The notes under the pieces are model-generated. The model worked only from the letters and a program-made list of their open reading frames with translations. It made no database searches and was not told where the DNA came from. A stretch of DNA of 64,000 nt from Amyloporia xantha (lineage: Eukaryota; Basidiomycota; Agaricomycetes; Polyporales; Adustoporiaceae), in contig JAYKKR010000009.1 in assembly GCA_036971615.1 (NCBI GenBank), positions 1,302,001 through 1,366,000 on the forward strand. Direction: 5' to 3'. Shown here piece by piece: positions 24,251 through 34,846 of this stretch (within the stretch, counting starts at the first letter, position 1; each line of letters starts with the position of its first letter). A program made the translations under genes and the position numbers.

Positions 24251-27200
24251 TGCAGGAAAATTGAACTTTTCAAGGACTTACAGGACGGTAATGCGACTCT
24301 TGCCTTGTGTCTCTTGTCGCTGATGCGGTATGGCAAGTGGCACAGCCAACTCTGCGGTACTATGACAGATTCATCTCGATTGCCAATGAGTTTTGGCAAT
24401 GATTTGCTCGTTGACGTCCGTCAGCATGAGATCCGTACTAGTAGTTATTTCTCTTCGAACAAATCGTCGATCGATCCTCGGTTGATCCGCAGCTGAGTCC
24501 CTGGCTCAGGCAGTTGCTAGCTCTTCCTAGCCCGCCCCGCCCCCTACCCCCGATGTAGAAGGATAGTGTTACTACAGCAGACTTAGGAACAATAGCTGAG
24601 TGTGCAATGTGGCATAAAAGTTGCTCCTCACTATGTTTATACCTCGCATGCACAGCTCTATCTCGTCGTCAGATCTTATGGAGATGAGCTGTAGTGAGGA
24701 CCTGAATTCTATTCGTAAAATAATTGCTCATACATTCTCCATTATCAGATAGACGTCATCCACAATTCAGACTTCACCCGGTCTAGTGGTTTCTCAGGCC
24801 AGCTCTCTTTGTTTCCATTTCATTATGGGGAAACCCGGATCAAAACCATCAGATCAAGAGAAACTTGTGTCGGTGAGCCAGTTGAGGAGACAGTTAATCT
24901 GACTTCCAGAATCTGAGACTTTGCCGCTCAGCCGGACTGCGTCGAGAGATGTCGACCTGATAACAAGTCTTGCATTGTGTCAATGTGCATGGCATGAGAC
25001 TCTCATATATGCGACAAATATATTATTATGAGATCGCCCATCATCGCCTCATCGTGTCAGAACCTGCCGCATCTCGAATTTGATGGTTTGATAGCCCTTT
25101 GTCTGTCGCCACAAAATACGTCTGGGAATACATGCATTTTGTCGTGCACCGCACGCGCACTTCAACCCCCAACGGTTGTATGCTGGATACAGGGTGGTCG
25201 CGCGCAAACATCTTCCAAGCATGCCGCAATCATCTAGGGCTGTCCTACATCAATGAAATGGACACATCACTCAGCATAACAGCACAAGATAGCTACAGCG
25301 TGGTGCAGTCCTGCTGTGTATTGCACACCAACAGAAAGGGCAAGGAAGATACACGGCCAACTGCGACGAAAGAAACAGGTTTCAGGGTTCAGCGATGAGC
25401 CCTCCCGATGACGAGACTATGCACGCACATCGTGGTAGACGCAATACTGCAGAAACAACTTCTGGACCGCAGGAAGAACACGCTCAGTCGCAAAATTGTT
25501 TTGAAGGCCATGATGCATACGTGCTGACTTACCCTACAACTAGGAACACGCACGAATGATACACACATCGATGCGGTTTAGCTTATGTCTTAGGAACAGT
25601 CCGACAGCAGAGACGACGCATTGCTGCCTGGAGGGATCTGCTGAAGTAAATGAAGGGGGTTGTTCGGCTGTAAGCAAGACCCTGGGCCGCATTCTGGACT
25701 GCACGATCGCATATGCCCATTGATGACTGTTCGTGAGACGTACGTATGACATTGGTCGCTGTCGGCCGCGAGGAGAATCGGAGATTAAACCCTTTCAAGC
25801 ATGACAAAACGTTCTGCGATGGGCCTCGATGATGGTGTTGGTACACTGTTAGTCGCATTAACGTTGAAGACATGCGGAATGTTTCCGATAAAAACAACCT
25901 GGGTGCTATTAGCGGGGACAAATAGTTCGGAATGCCTGACAAGCTGCCGTGTGGGCCGAAGGAGACCTTACACGTAAAGCTGAGATCGTTGACCGGACCG
26001 CACAAACACACTACTTCGCTCTCTCACAGAGGCTTGAAAAGACATCAGATCAGCACTCGATGCAGAAATGATTGAGAACATGCACCCATTTCATTCGCCG
26101 CTGTGTGCTCGTATCCGTTTACCCCAGCTGTGGGAGGATTTACGTCAATATAATAGATCAAGGGCAGCCATCACGCCACGAAAAACCGAGAGCAGCTGAA
26201 ATAAACCAATACAGCAGCAGCAACCTGGCAAGAGTTTTGAGCACAAAGCACCAGCGAGGAGTGAAGCGGGTCCATTTGGAAAGCATGTTTCGCCTGTTCA
26301 CCAGATACTATCTGGGGGGCGGAGAGGGAGCCCTGGTAGTGATCTGTAGCATATTACATTTGCTAATACGTCTGGAAAAGTAGATAGATTCTAAGCTCTG
26401 GAAGAATATGCAACGACCTTCAAGCTTCAAGCTTCAAGACTCGTAGCAAAGTAGCATGGTGAGAGGTCGCGGTATTGTTACGATATCATCGGCAACCAGG
26501 CCTGTTGGCTGGCGCTAATTCTAAGACGCGACGCGAAGTGATCACGTGTCGATATTGTATAGACGTGCAATTTCCGTGCTCTTCGTCGACCTAATCCAGA
26601 AATCATACACCGGGGACAATCATTTGTTTATATGAACACAGTTGGTCCTACTAGGTGCTATCGATTTCATTCCAGCGCCCATTGTTCGTCCGTATCATCC
26701 TCGTATCATCTGCGCAGTACCGCGCGGTTGCGTCATGCATTGCCAGGACCAATATCAGTCGGTCGGAAGAGGAACTCACGTTGCTCAATCCAAATGAATT
26801 CGAACAGCATGTCGCGATCAGCTTCCTCACAATTGCGCCTGATTGTTCAATGGCAACCCAATGCTTCCAGTCAGTCCAGCTATGCGTGTAAATCCACAAG
26901 GGCTGTGCAAATATTGCATGTAGTAGGATCGTGGACGCTGAATGTCGCAGGTGTTCTCCTGACGACCCTTGCCCAGGCTGTTTTAGTGGTCTGGACCGCG
27001 TTTGCTCGGTCAGGGCATCGGTTTACTGCCCACCCACCGGATATCTGGGCCAACCAGAAGAGCACAGCGATCGGCGTGTTCACCACGAGGTAACTCGGAA
27101 CGGTGGCATTCCTCGTTTTATCCACCGCCTCTCGTAATCTGCACCTCTTTCCGTAGTCGAGTAGATCCGGTGACAACTTGACGCTGCTGCCTCGTTTTGG

Positions 27201-27320
27201 ATTACTTCAAGATACATATAACCGAGTGGCGGTGAGTGCTAGTCATAGCCGTCCAGTTTTCGTACCCCTTGACTAACAAACACGTTCTATCGCATCCTCT
27301 CTCTTGCTCTCGTACTCGAT
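24251..27320. other. 3-kb region without a recognisable gene
   Basis: It may contain further debris of the F-box-like gene (for example LRYYDRFISIANEFWQ near 24340). Frames of up to about 150 codons exist but have no motif or coherent splicing. A small CAAGCTT triplication occurs near 26418. The last few hundred bases serve as promoter for the DnaJ gene. Confidence 0.45.
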
Positions 27321-28988
27321 ATGCCCGTCGCGGTCCCGAAACCCGACTATTTCGAGCTCTTAGATCTCAATCCGGATGATGCTGGAATACAGGAGATCAG
27401 AGCAGCGTACAAGAAACTTGTGAGATTGGTCTGTCCCCCCTTATCGACTGAGGTGCTCACCCCTTTGTAGGCCTTGCAGTGGCACCCAGATCGCCATACA
27501 ACTGACAAGGAACTTGCCCAGGAAAAGTTCGTAGAGGTAAGGCTGAGCTGTCCTTTGGCGAGTCCCTGTGTAGTTGACTGCGCTTCCCTGTTCGTAGATA
27601 AGCGAGGCCTACAGAGCGTTGCTAGAGGAATGTCAACACAAGAAGCGCGGTAGATCGCCTCGTGCCAAGAGTGGACGCCAGTCGGCGTCAACATCGAGCG
27701 CTTCATCTTCTCCAAGTCGCCGTAATGAAACAAGTCCAGTTGGTGCAGAACAGCCCAAGGCTGAGAAAAGCAGCAAAGAAAGGTGTGTTTCCCTCCGTCA
27801 GTATCGATGTCACATCATGAACCATTTGTCAGGCGGCCCGAGGACCATCACTTACATCCGTCGGGTTCGCCCCAGAACTCGCCCCAGAGCTCACCGAGAA
27901 GCAAACCTCGCGATGACATCCATCCTGCACGTTCGAACGACGACTCGCGCACCGATTCTTTTACGCCTCATTCGCGCACCCATGATCTTCCACCTCAACA
28001 CAAGCAGGATTCTCATTCACCATCGCCCTCCTCGCCTCGTGCCAAGGACAGTTCACGCGACCATCCAACACCCTCCAAAAGTGATAACGATCATGCTCAT
28101 TCTTCATCATCTCGCGAACGCCACTCACCTCAACGGTCTGATAAGAGGTCAGACAAAGTTCTCTCTGTGATTTGGCAGTGGCTCACAGTCTCCGGTTCTC
28201 CGGGTCCAGTGATCATTCACACGAGAAGTCCGATTCTATGCACAAGAAGTCAAAGCTTGACGATGACCTGATTGACTATGAATTCATCAACCTTGGGACC
28301 CCGATCCCTCCTCTTAGACCATCAAAGTCAACGGGCCGTATCGCGGAAGACTGGGTCTTCCCTCTCCACCTCACCCTAGAGGACCTCTATTACAGCGCGA
28401 CTCACCACTATCGTATAACTCGCACATTACGCTCCGGAAAGACAGAAAGCGTAAAAATCGACGTCGATATCTCGTCCAGCTGGCGCAATGGCACGAAGAT
28501 ACGCGTACCAGGTGCCGGGAACGAGCGCAAGGACGGCACTTTCCAGGACATCGTATTCGTCGTCGAGGAAGAGCCTCACCCGCGCTTCACCCGGGTAGGC
28601 GACAACGTCACTGTCCGCGTCCAGGTCCCGTGGGCGGACGTGCATCCGCGATCGCATGCATACCCGCCGCGAGAGAGCGAGAAGCTGTGGCGGGAGGACG
28701 AGGTGTATGTGCAAGGGCTAGACGGCGAGGAGTTCGCGCTCTCGATTCCTCGGACACTCGTGGAGGGCGCAGATGGGACGCGCATCGTCGGTGCCGGGAT
28801 GCCCGTTCGCAAAGGAGGGAAGATCATCGGCAAGGGCGATCTGATAGTGAAGTAAGTGATTGCTTATATGGCCTTAATGATCGTCGTGACTGATGTCATG
28901 TAGATGGGAATTTGTCTTCCCAGAAACGGAACATACTCAGCGTTCGCGATGGCAGAATCTCAAGAAGGTTGTGTACTGGAAGTCGTGA
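27321..28988 (+). CDS. DnaJ/Hsp40 co-chaperone (J domain plus C-terminal substrate domain)
   Basis: J-domain co-chaperone stimulating Hsp70, probably cytosolic. ATG 27321 gives PDYFELLDLNPDDAGIQEIR and AAYKKL. After introns, ALQWHPDRHTTDKELAQEKF (with the essential HPD) and ISEAYRALLEE complete the J domain. A Ser/Arg/His-rich linker of about 150 residues follows (SGRQSASTSSASSSPS; SPSPSSPRAKDSSRDH). The C-terminal half matches type II DnaJ substrate-binding folds: LHLTLEDLYYSATHHYRITR, WRNGTKIRVPGAGNER, DIVFVVEEEPHPRF, LDGEEFALSIPRTL, GAGMPVRKGGKIIGKGDL. The final exon after a 47-nt-class intron is WEFVFPETEHTQRSRWQNLK...KS, stop at 28986-28988. There is no Cys-rich zinc domain. It interrupts the XPA-C-like array but is unrelated to it. 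Confidence 0.9.
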
Positions 28989-29432
28989 CTGTATGACGCG
29001 CCTTATGTTTGGAAGGTTGATCCTTCCTGGACATGTCCTATAACGATGTGACGGAGTCTCCGATGTGCTTTGGCGATTATCTTTCAGCTCTCATGATGTT
29101 GAGGACACGGACTCAGCTTGTATTACATATAGTTCCTCTGTACATATCGTACCTGTAGCAAAGTAATGAATCCATTCGTACCACATACTGCTACCACATT
29201 TCACAAGCAGCTATTGTTTATGGTATGTAACGCATATTATTAGGCTCAGCCAAAGCCCAACGCCCAATGAACTCGAGGGTACCGTCAGTCAAGCAAACGC
29301 GAACAATATCGACTCGTAGAACGAAAAGGACCGGGAGTTGGAACTCTCATTGACAAAAGTGGGCGGGGCGAAGCTAGAGACCAATAGAGGCGTGTCTGGC
29401 TGACATAACTCTGGCGCGGTCACGAGCTTCTG
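28989..29432. other. Intergenic between DnaJ gene and family copy 3
   Basis: It contains the DnaJ 3' UTR and the upstream region of the next gene. No coding signal was seen. Confidence 0.5.
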
Positions 29433-29447
29433 CCGATCGTATACACG
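29433..29447 (+). promoter_or_regulatory. Conserved CGATCGTATACACG element, family copy 3
   Basis: CCGATCGTATACACG lies about 70 bp before ATG 29516. It shares 12-13 consecutive bases with the element of copy 1 and differs by one base from that of copy 4. Confidence 0.6.
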
Positions 29448-29515
29448 AGTGACCGCGGCAGACCTTCACACTTGACCGCCAACATCATTGCTCTACGTAT
29501 CCTGCTCGACGAAAT

Positions 29516-30911
29516 ATGTCCACCGATGTGACTGCCAATATAGCTTCCTCGTCTAAACGTTCCCGGAGCGATGAAGATGACGAGTATGACCCGGCTGCGG
29601 ATGCAGGACCAAGTGCTCGAAAGAGGGCTCGGCGTGGTGCAGGCACTGCGAACTCTTCTGGCAAGAAGAAGGAGAAGCCGCATCCTACGGACGCGTCGAC
29701 TTGGCGACAGTCTAATGTGCCTGCAGAGCAGAGAGTATGCTAGTCAAATTGTGTAGCAGGACGCACCATTGATTGATACACTCTAGATCACCAAGGGCGA
29801 TGCGAAGAAGCAATACAGGCTCGGCGCGATAGATTTCGCTTCGTTGAGACCCCCATATAGCGAGATGTGCGTCCTGTCCCCGTATGCCTGTGCCGCTTTT
29901 GTGTACTGACCGCCATGTTTCAGGACGAACAGTGGATATTACGCTCTGCTTTATCTCGAGCGCGATGTCGAGCGGAGAGCCTGGGAGAAATACGGAGGCC
30001 CTGAATGTTGGGAAGCTCAGTAAGTCATTAATTATTCGGAATCGCTTGTCGCCATCGTTCAGACTTCTGGGACAGTCTTAGACAGCTGCGCGAGCAGTAC
30101 GAGAGGAAGTACCCCGGAAAGTCTTTTATGCAACCGCGGAATTATACGATTCTGCCTTCAATAACCATTGCATCCCTATCCCCAACATCTTTCCGGCCTC
30201 CGCAGCTCTCTGCTAGGGAGAACCAGCTCAAGCTTGAATTCAGACAGCAGTTTGGGGGAGACTGGGTGTGGGACATCGCGAACAGGATAGCCCACAACAG
30301 TGAATATTACGCAGATCATATGAATGATCGGCTCGATCTCCTTCGCATGGCATTGGGTAACGGCCGTCTGAGAACGTTGCCGTCCTATCCTCGGCGCCCG
30401 GCTACACCCCCGTCCTCTAATCAGATAGCTGCATTGCGCGAAGTACTTGCGCGTGTCCCAGAGACCCCTGATGAGCCGCCTGACAATCGGAATGTTCCTC
30501 GAGGACTGGAATACCATGAGTCCGGGTGGCCAGATAACGATTCGTGGTACGATTGGAATGACGATACCTTTGGCGACGTCTACCGCGCTCTCACCAGAAT
30601 AGTGAGAGAGCTGGGCCTTGAAGCGTGGAAGGCTGCACGCTGGGAAGTGTATGATCGGGTTGGTGTTGTCTTCGTACGCCATGTCTACGTTAACGCTGAT
30701 CAATTATATTTTCTAGTATTCCAGATGTATATTTGGCATTCAGGTCCTTAACGATGGGCCAATGGAGAAGTGGTGGGAGGATTCTGCACACTTCTGGTTG
30801 TCGGCACGGATGAAAGAAGCCAGAGGTAATCCCGACTACCACCGTCGGGTGAAGACCCTCGCAGGAAAAGAGTACAACGAGGCACTGCCTCTGCTACCTC
30901 TTGGGGAATGA
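29516..30911 (+). CDS. XPA-C-like family protein, copy 3 (intact)
   Basis: Five exons: 29516-29734, 29787-29866, 29924-30019, 30076-30658 and 30717-30911, about 390 residues; every junction keeps the frame. Exon 1 is acidic/basic with an NLS-like segment (SSSKRSRSDEDDEYDPAADA; ARKRARRGAG). Exon 2 gives ITKGDAKKQYRLGAIDFASL and exon 3 YYALLYLERDVERRAWEKYG, the XPA-C-like module. Exons 4-5 give the family domain: FGGDWVWDIANRI, LPSYPRRPAT, ALREVLARVPETPDE, YDWNDDTFGDVYRALTRIV, AWKAARWEVYDR and LAGKEYNEALPLLPLGE. Exons 2 and 3 are exactly 80 and 96 nt, as in copies 1 and 4. There is no zinc finger and no signal peptide. Role unknown; a nuclear, DNA-associated function is inferred. Confidence 0.8.
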
Positions 30912-31172
30912 GATGAGGTATGCCTTCAACGGCCCTTCATCATATCAGTGATAAGCCAAGAGACCAGTGTACGATACCGCAAGAGTGCAGAGGCCGGAAA
31001 TCATGGTCATTTATGTAACAAGTTGGAGAATTGTATCTAATAATATGATAAATCAAAGAGAGACTGTATATGCCAGTGTTTTGTACTTACTAGTAGAGGG
31101 TCCATCGCAAAGCCCGGAATTCTGAAGCATCGCACTCCGGGCCGTCGGCTTCCTTTTGCGGCTAGCTCCCGC

Positions 31173-31187
31173 CCGATCATATACACG
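31173..31187 (+). promoter_or_regulatory. Conserved CGATCATATACACG element, family copy 4
   Basis: CCGATCATATACACG lies about 65 bp before ATG 31249 and is followed by GATATAG. It is one base different from the copy 3 element at the same distance. Confidence 0.6.
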
Positions 31188-31248
31188 GAGCGATATAGAC
31201 GCCTATCCCGCTCTTGCCCACAACCACCGCCATCGGGGAAGCAATATC

Positions 31249-32729
31249 ATGATTGTAACAACAAAGGTCGCCGCTGAAGTGGAGGTCAATAGCACCCTGC
31301 CGTCGTCCAAGCGTGCCCGGAAGGATGAAGACGGGGACTACAACTTAGCTGAGGATCCAGCGGCCGACGCAGGGCCCAGTACCCCTAAGAGGGCTCGCAG
31401 AGCGAGCGCTGTAAACAGTCCAGGCTCTTCAAGTTCCAGCAAGAAGAAAGAGAAACCTGTCTCCACACATTCGTCTACTTGGCCAGAATCCAAAGTGCCT
31501 CCGACGAAGAGGGTGCGTGCGCGAGAAGGTTATTCCTAAATCACAGCCCTCACTAACCTCGCTGCCGTAGATCACTAAGACCGAGGCACAGAAACAGTAT
31601 AGGTTGCAGAAGGCAGACTTTGACTCGCTTCCGGCTCCTATCAAGCATGTGTATGTCTCAATCCATGTGTATCCCTATTTCTGCAGGTGATCAATGAACT
31701 GCGATGTAGCACCTCAAATGCATACGACAGCTTTCTTTACCTTGAGCGTGACGTGGAGCGTAAAGCTTGGCAGAAGCATGGTGGTCCAGAGGGCTGGGAG
31801 GCCTAGTAAGCCTTCTTTCTGACTCTCGTTTGGACGATATTTATCTACCACTACTCCCACAGTCTGGATGATCTCCGCGAACGTCATATGAAGAGGTCTC
31901 CCGGAAAGCCCTTCGTGGAGCCTGAGAGCCATCGCACCGTCAGAAGCCCTGCCGTCATGATCGTATCTTTTTCATCGTCTCCCACTAGGCCCCCCCTAGG
32001 GAGAAGCAGTTGAGGTTGGATTTTCGGGAGGAATATGGAGACGACTGGGTCTGGGATGCTGCGAACAAAGCCCTGGACAATGACGGGTATTATCAGCAGC
32101 TATACCATGCCGGTCTTTTCAACACGCGCGAGCGGCTCGAGATCCTTCGCAAAGCGCTTCCCGGCTGTAATGGACGTCTGACGACACTTGGGCCTTATCC
32201 TAGGCGGCCGACAACGCCTTTGCCAGCATCCGAGCCGACAAACGCATTACGGGTAGTCTTAGCCCGTGTTCCGAAGAAGCCGGAGGATGATTCGACTTCC
32301 CAGGACAACATCGACGTTCCCGTAGGATTGAAGCTTCTCCATAGCACATCCCCCGGGGAACCGAAGGAGTATGATTGGAATGACGAGACTTTCGACGACA
32401 TATACCGCGCTCTCACACGAGTGGTGCAGGAGCTTGGTGTTGCAGCATGGAAAGCTGCACGCTGGGAAGTACGCGATAAGGTAGGTCCAATTGGCTCGGT
32501 CAAATCTGCTAATTAGGTACTCATCTGTCATCTGATACAGTATGCGGAATGCATTGGAGGTATCGACGTCGTCCAGGATCGGCGCGGTAACTGGTGGTTG
32601 GATTCCGCAGAGTTCTGGCTGTCGGGAGGGGTTGACAATCCGCATGCTATTCTCTACGGACGCCGGACGAAGACAGCGGCGGGAAAAGAGTACAATGAAT
32701 CGCTGCCTCATTTGCCGTGCGGACAATGA
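31249..32729 (+). CDS. XPA-C-like family protein, copy 4 (possibly frameshifted)
   Basis: Exons 31249-31512, 31571-31650 and 31710-31805 match copies 1 and 3 in structure (80- and 96-nt exons): LPSSKRARKDEDGDYN, TPKRARRASA; ITKTEAQKQYRLQKADFDSL; AYDSFLYLERDVERKAWQKH. The next exon starts at 31863 (LDDLRERHMKRSPGKPF) and runs into a run of seven C at about 31989-31995, where the frame breaks. Either one C is missing or a 50-nt intron (31939-31988, donor GTCAGA, acceptor CACTAG) is removed; both restore PPREKQLRLDFREEYGDDWV. After that all is regular: LGPYPRRPTT, ALRVVLARVPKKPED, YDWNDETFDDIYRALTRVV, AWKAARWEV, intron 32481-32540, AGKEYNESLPHLPCGQ. Otherwise intact. Confidence 0.7.
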
Positions 32730-33074
32730 GACCAGATGCATAATTCCTGGAGATTGTACGATACAGCACGCTTATTTTGCTCACGCAGATAGCCAAGTTG
32801 TCCAGAGTCCCGGATGTTAACTGAAGTCGTCAGCTCTGGTAGCCGGCATTGCGAAATTTAGACGTGCTAAATGTGGTGCCGACCACGGTTTTTAACAGGG
32901 TTTGAACCATCGTATATTGAAGACTGGGTTGGACACGCTTACCGTCCCCACAGACGTTGAAAAGTGAAGACAACGTTCTGATCCCTTCAGGCTTCAATTT
33001 TTGCACATCATCCACAGTGTACTTAGGCTCGGTCGCTGTTTCGGCTACCATGATTCGCCGACTCCATGTACATG
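32730..33074. other. Intergenic between copy 4 and its degenerate neighbour
   Basis: No gene was seen. The conserved CGTATACACG box found before the other copies is not recognisable upstream of the pseudogene that follows. Confidence 0.45.
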
Positions 33075-34262
33075 GCGGGCACCGCCGCGCAGCGAGTCGA
33101 CCACCACCATCACATAACCGAGTTGCTCAAATTGAGTCTGAGAGCTGCGACTGCGAAAATGAAATGCTCCAAGAATACCACTCGGTCACCTGCCACTGGG
33201 GCCGCCGGAAGGACGCTGAAGACTCTGACTGCGACCCAACTGCTGATTCGTCGGCAGCTGCTGACCGAGGATCGAGTACCTCAAGAGGCCACCTGAGGTA
33301 TTTTCGAGGCGTGTCTGCTAATAGCCAGGGATCCGCTAGCAAGAAGCAGAGATCGCCGCCCACTAACCCGTCAACATAGCGACAGATAACTGTGCCTCTG
33401 TGCCTCGAACGACGAAGCTGCGTGCACAGTCAGGTCGATCTAGCAACATATCCTAACAGATTACAAAGACTGATGCACACAGGCTATAGGAGGCCCGGGC
33501 TGTCTTCGATTTCCTCTACAGTCCTATCACTGAAGGGTACGTCTCACATCTTTTTGCAATTTTCAATCCGCACGCCTTATATCAGATTTGTCCGTATCTC
33601 TATACGTGGCTAATAACAGCGCATCGTGGCACTGCAGCAGCATATACAGCTATCTTAAGCTCAAGTGGGACGTCGAGCGCAAAGCATGGTAGAAGCATGG
33701 CAATCCAGGGGGCTGGGAAATTTAGTGAGTGGTTTTGTTGATTTACCTTCGGTAGATATCTAATACCGCTTGACAGGTTTGATGAGCTGTGTGAACGTCA
33801 TAAGAAGAGATCTCCAAAAAAGCCATTCGCAGGGCTGAGAGCGCGAAGTCCTACTGTCATACTTCGTTCGTTTCCATCGTCCCCCTCCATGCCATACTCA
33901 GTGAGAAGCAGCTGAAGTTCGGCAGACATTTTGAGACGACTGGGTCTGGCATGCGACGAGGTCTCGAAGACTAAGAATTTCAGCAGTTGTTCATACGCAA
34001 ACAGCTCGATTGCCTTCGCAAAGCATTGCATTGCGGGCGGTTCTGACGTGCATGCACAAGAGACCGGATGTGCGCCCACTCAGGCTGGCCCACTTGCAGT
34101 AAGGCCGATGTGCCCAAAGGCCTAGAGCTCCACCATAACTGTCAGCTAGACAATGAATATTGGTACGGTGACGAGACGTTTGGCGGTGTGTACTGCGCTC
34201 CCTCCAAAGAAACTCGGCGCCGCGGCATGGAAGGCTGTGCGATGCAAGGTGTATGACAAGGT
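33075..34262 (+). pseudogene. XPA-C-like family pseudogene, copy 5
   Basis: The order of family segments is kept but broken repeatedly. About 33210-33380 reads RKDAEDSDCDPTADSS...SASKKQRSPPTNPST followed by TAG where the intact copies have Trp (TGG to TAG). The ITKTDAHRL segment (about 33457) then meets TAG. YSYLKLKWDVERKAW is followed by TAG at the Gln/Glu position of KHG. FDELCERHKKRSPKKPF starts the next exon, after which the frame is lost (MRRLGL...). Residual YGDETFGGVYC and a WKAVRCKVYDK-like reading need frame changes. At least three nonsense codons and several indels make a functional product very unlikely. The nearest relative by eye is copy 4. Confidence 0.75.
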
Positions 34263-34846
34263 GGATCCTATCAGTATGATCACATCTGCATTCGCACTCA
34301 AGGTGTCTTGTCTTACATAGCATGCGGACAGACATGGGCGGGTGATGGTGCGATTTTGCCGTCGGACGCAGACACCGGCCGCAAAGATGCTGCTCCGTAG
34401 AGCATGATATTGTGAAATCACGGTGCAACCCGCATTTCCCGGCTGATGCAGACATTACTGGGAACTGAATGAAACATTTACGCTCGAGACCATGGTCTGA
34501 TTCAGGCAAACGACATCCTACGTGCAGCCTGAGAGTAAGCGTGAATACGAGACGTGGACAGCAGACCGAGTGAGAGAGTTGGTATTTGGGGAGTACTGCC
34601 GCCTGCGCACCCCGAGCGCTCAGCTGGCGGCCGGACAAGCCAAATGAGGAAGGCGCAGTCTGCGTTGCAGTGTTGCCACGTGATGCGATGGCAGCGGTGG
34701 CTGGGCAAATTACAGCCGCCCAGCGCGCCATTACACCTCCTCGACAATATTCCTTTCATCCTCACGACCCGCCCACGAAGCCTGTCTCTAGCCTGCTATC
34801 CTTTCATCGCGGGCTATTCGTACTGCTCATCTAATATACAGGCTCC
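34263..34846. other. Intergenic, promoter side of the surface-protein gene
   Basis: Frames on both strands here are overlapping and composition-driven. It contains the promoter and 5' UTR of the gene starting at 34847. Confidence 0.5.

Noticed and set aside
26632..27176. Plus- and minus-strand frames of up to 153 codons upstream of the DnaJ gene
   Set aside because: They overlap in antisense, carry no motif, and have no splice-consistent extension.
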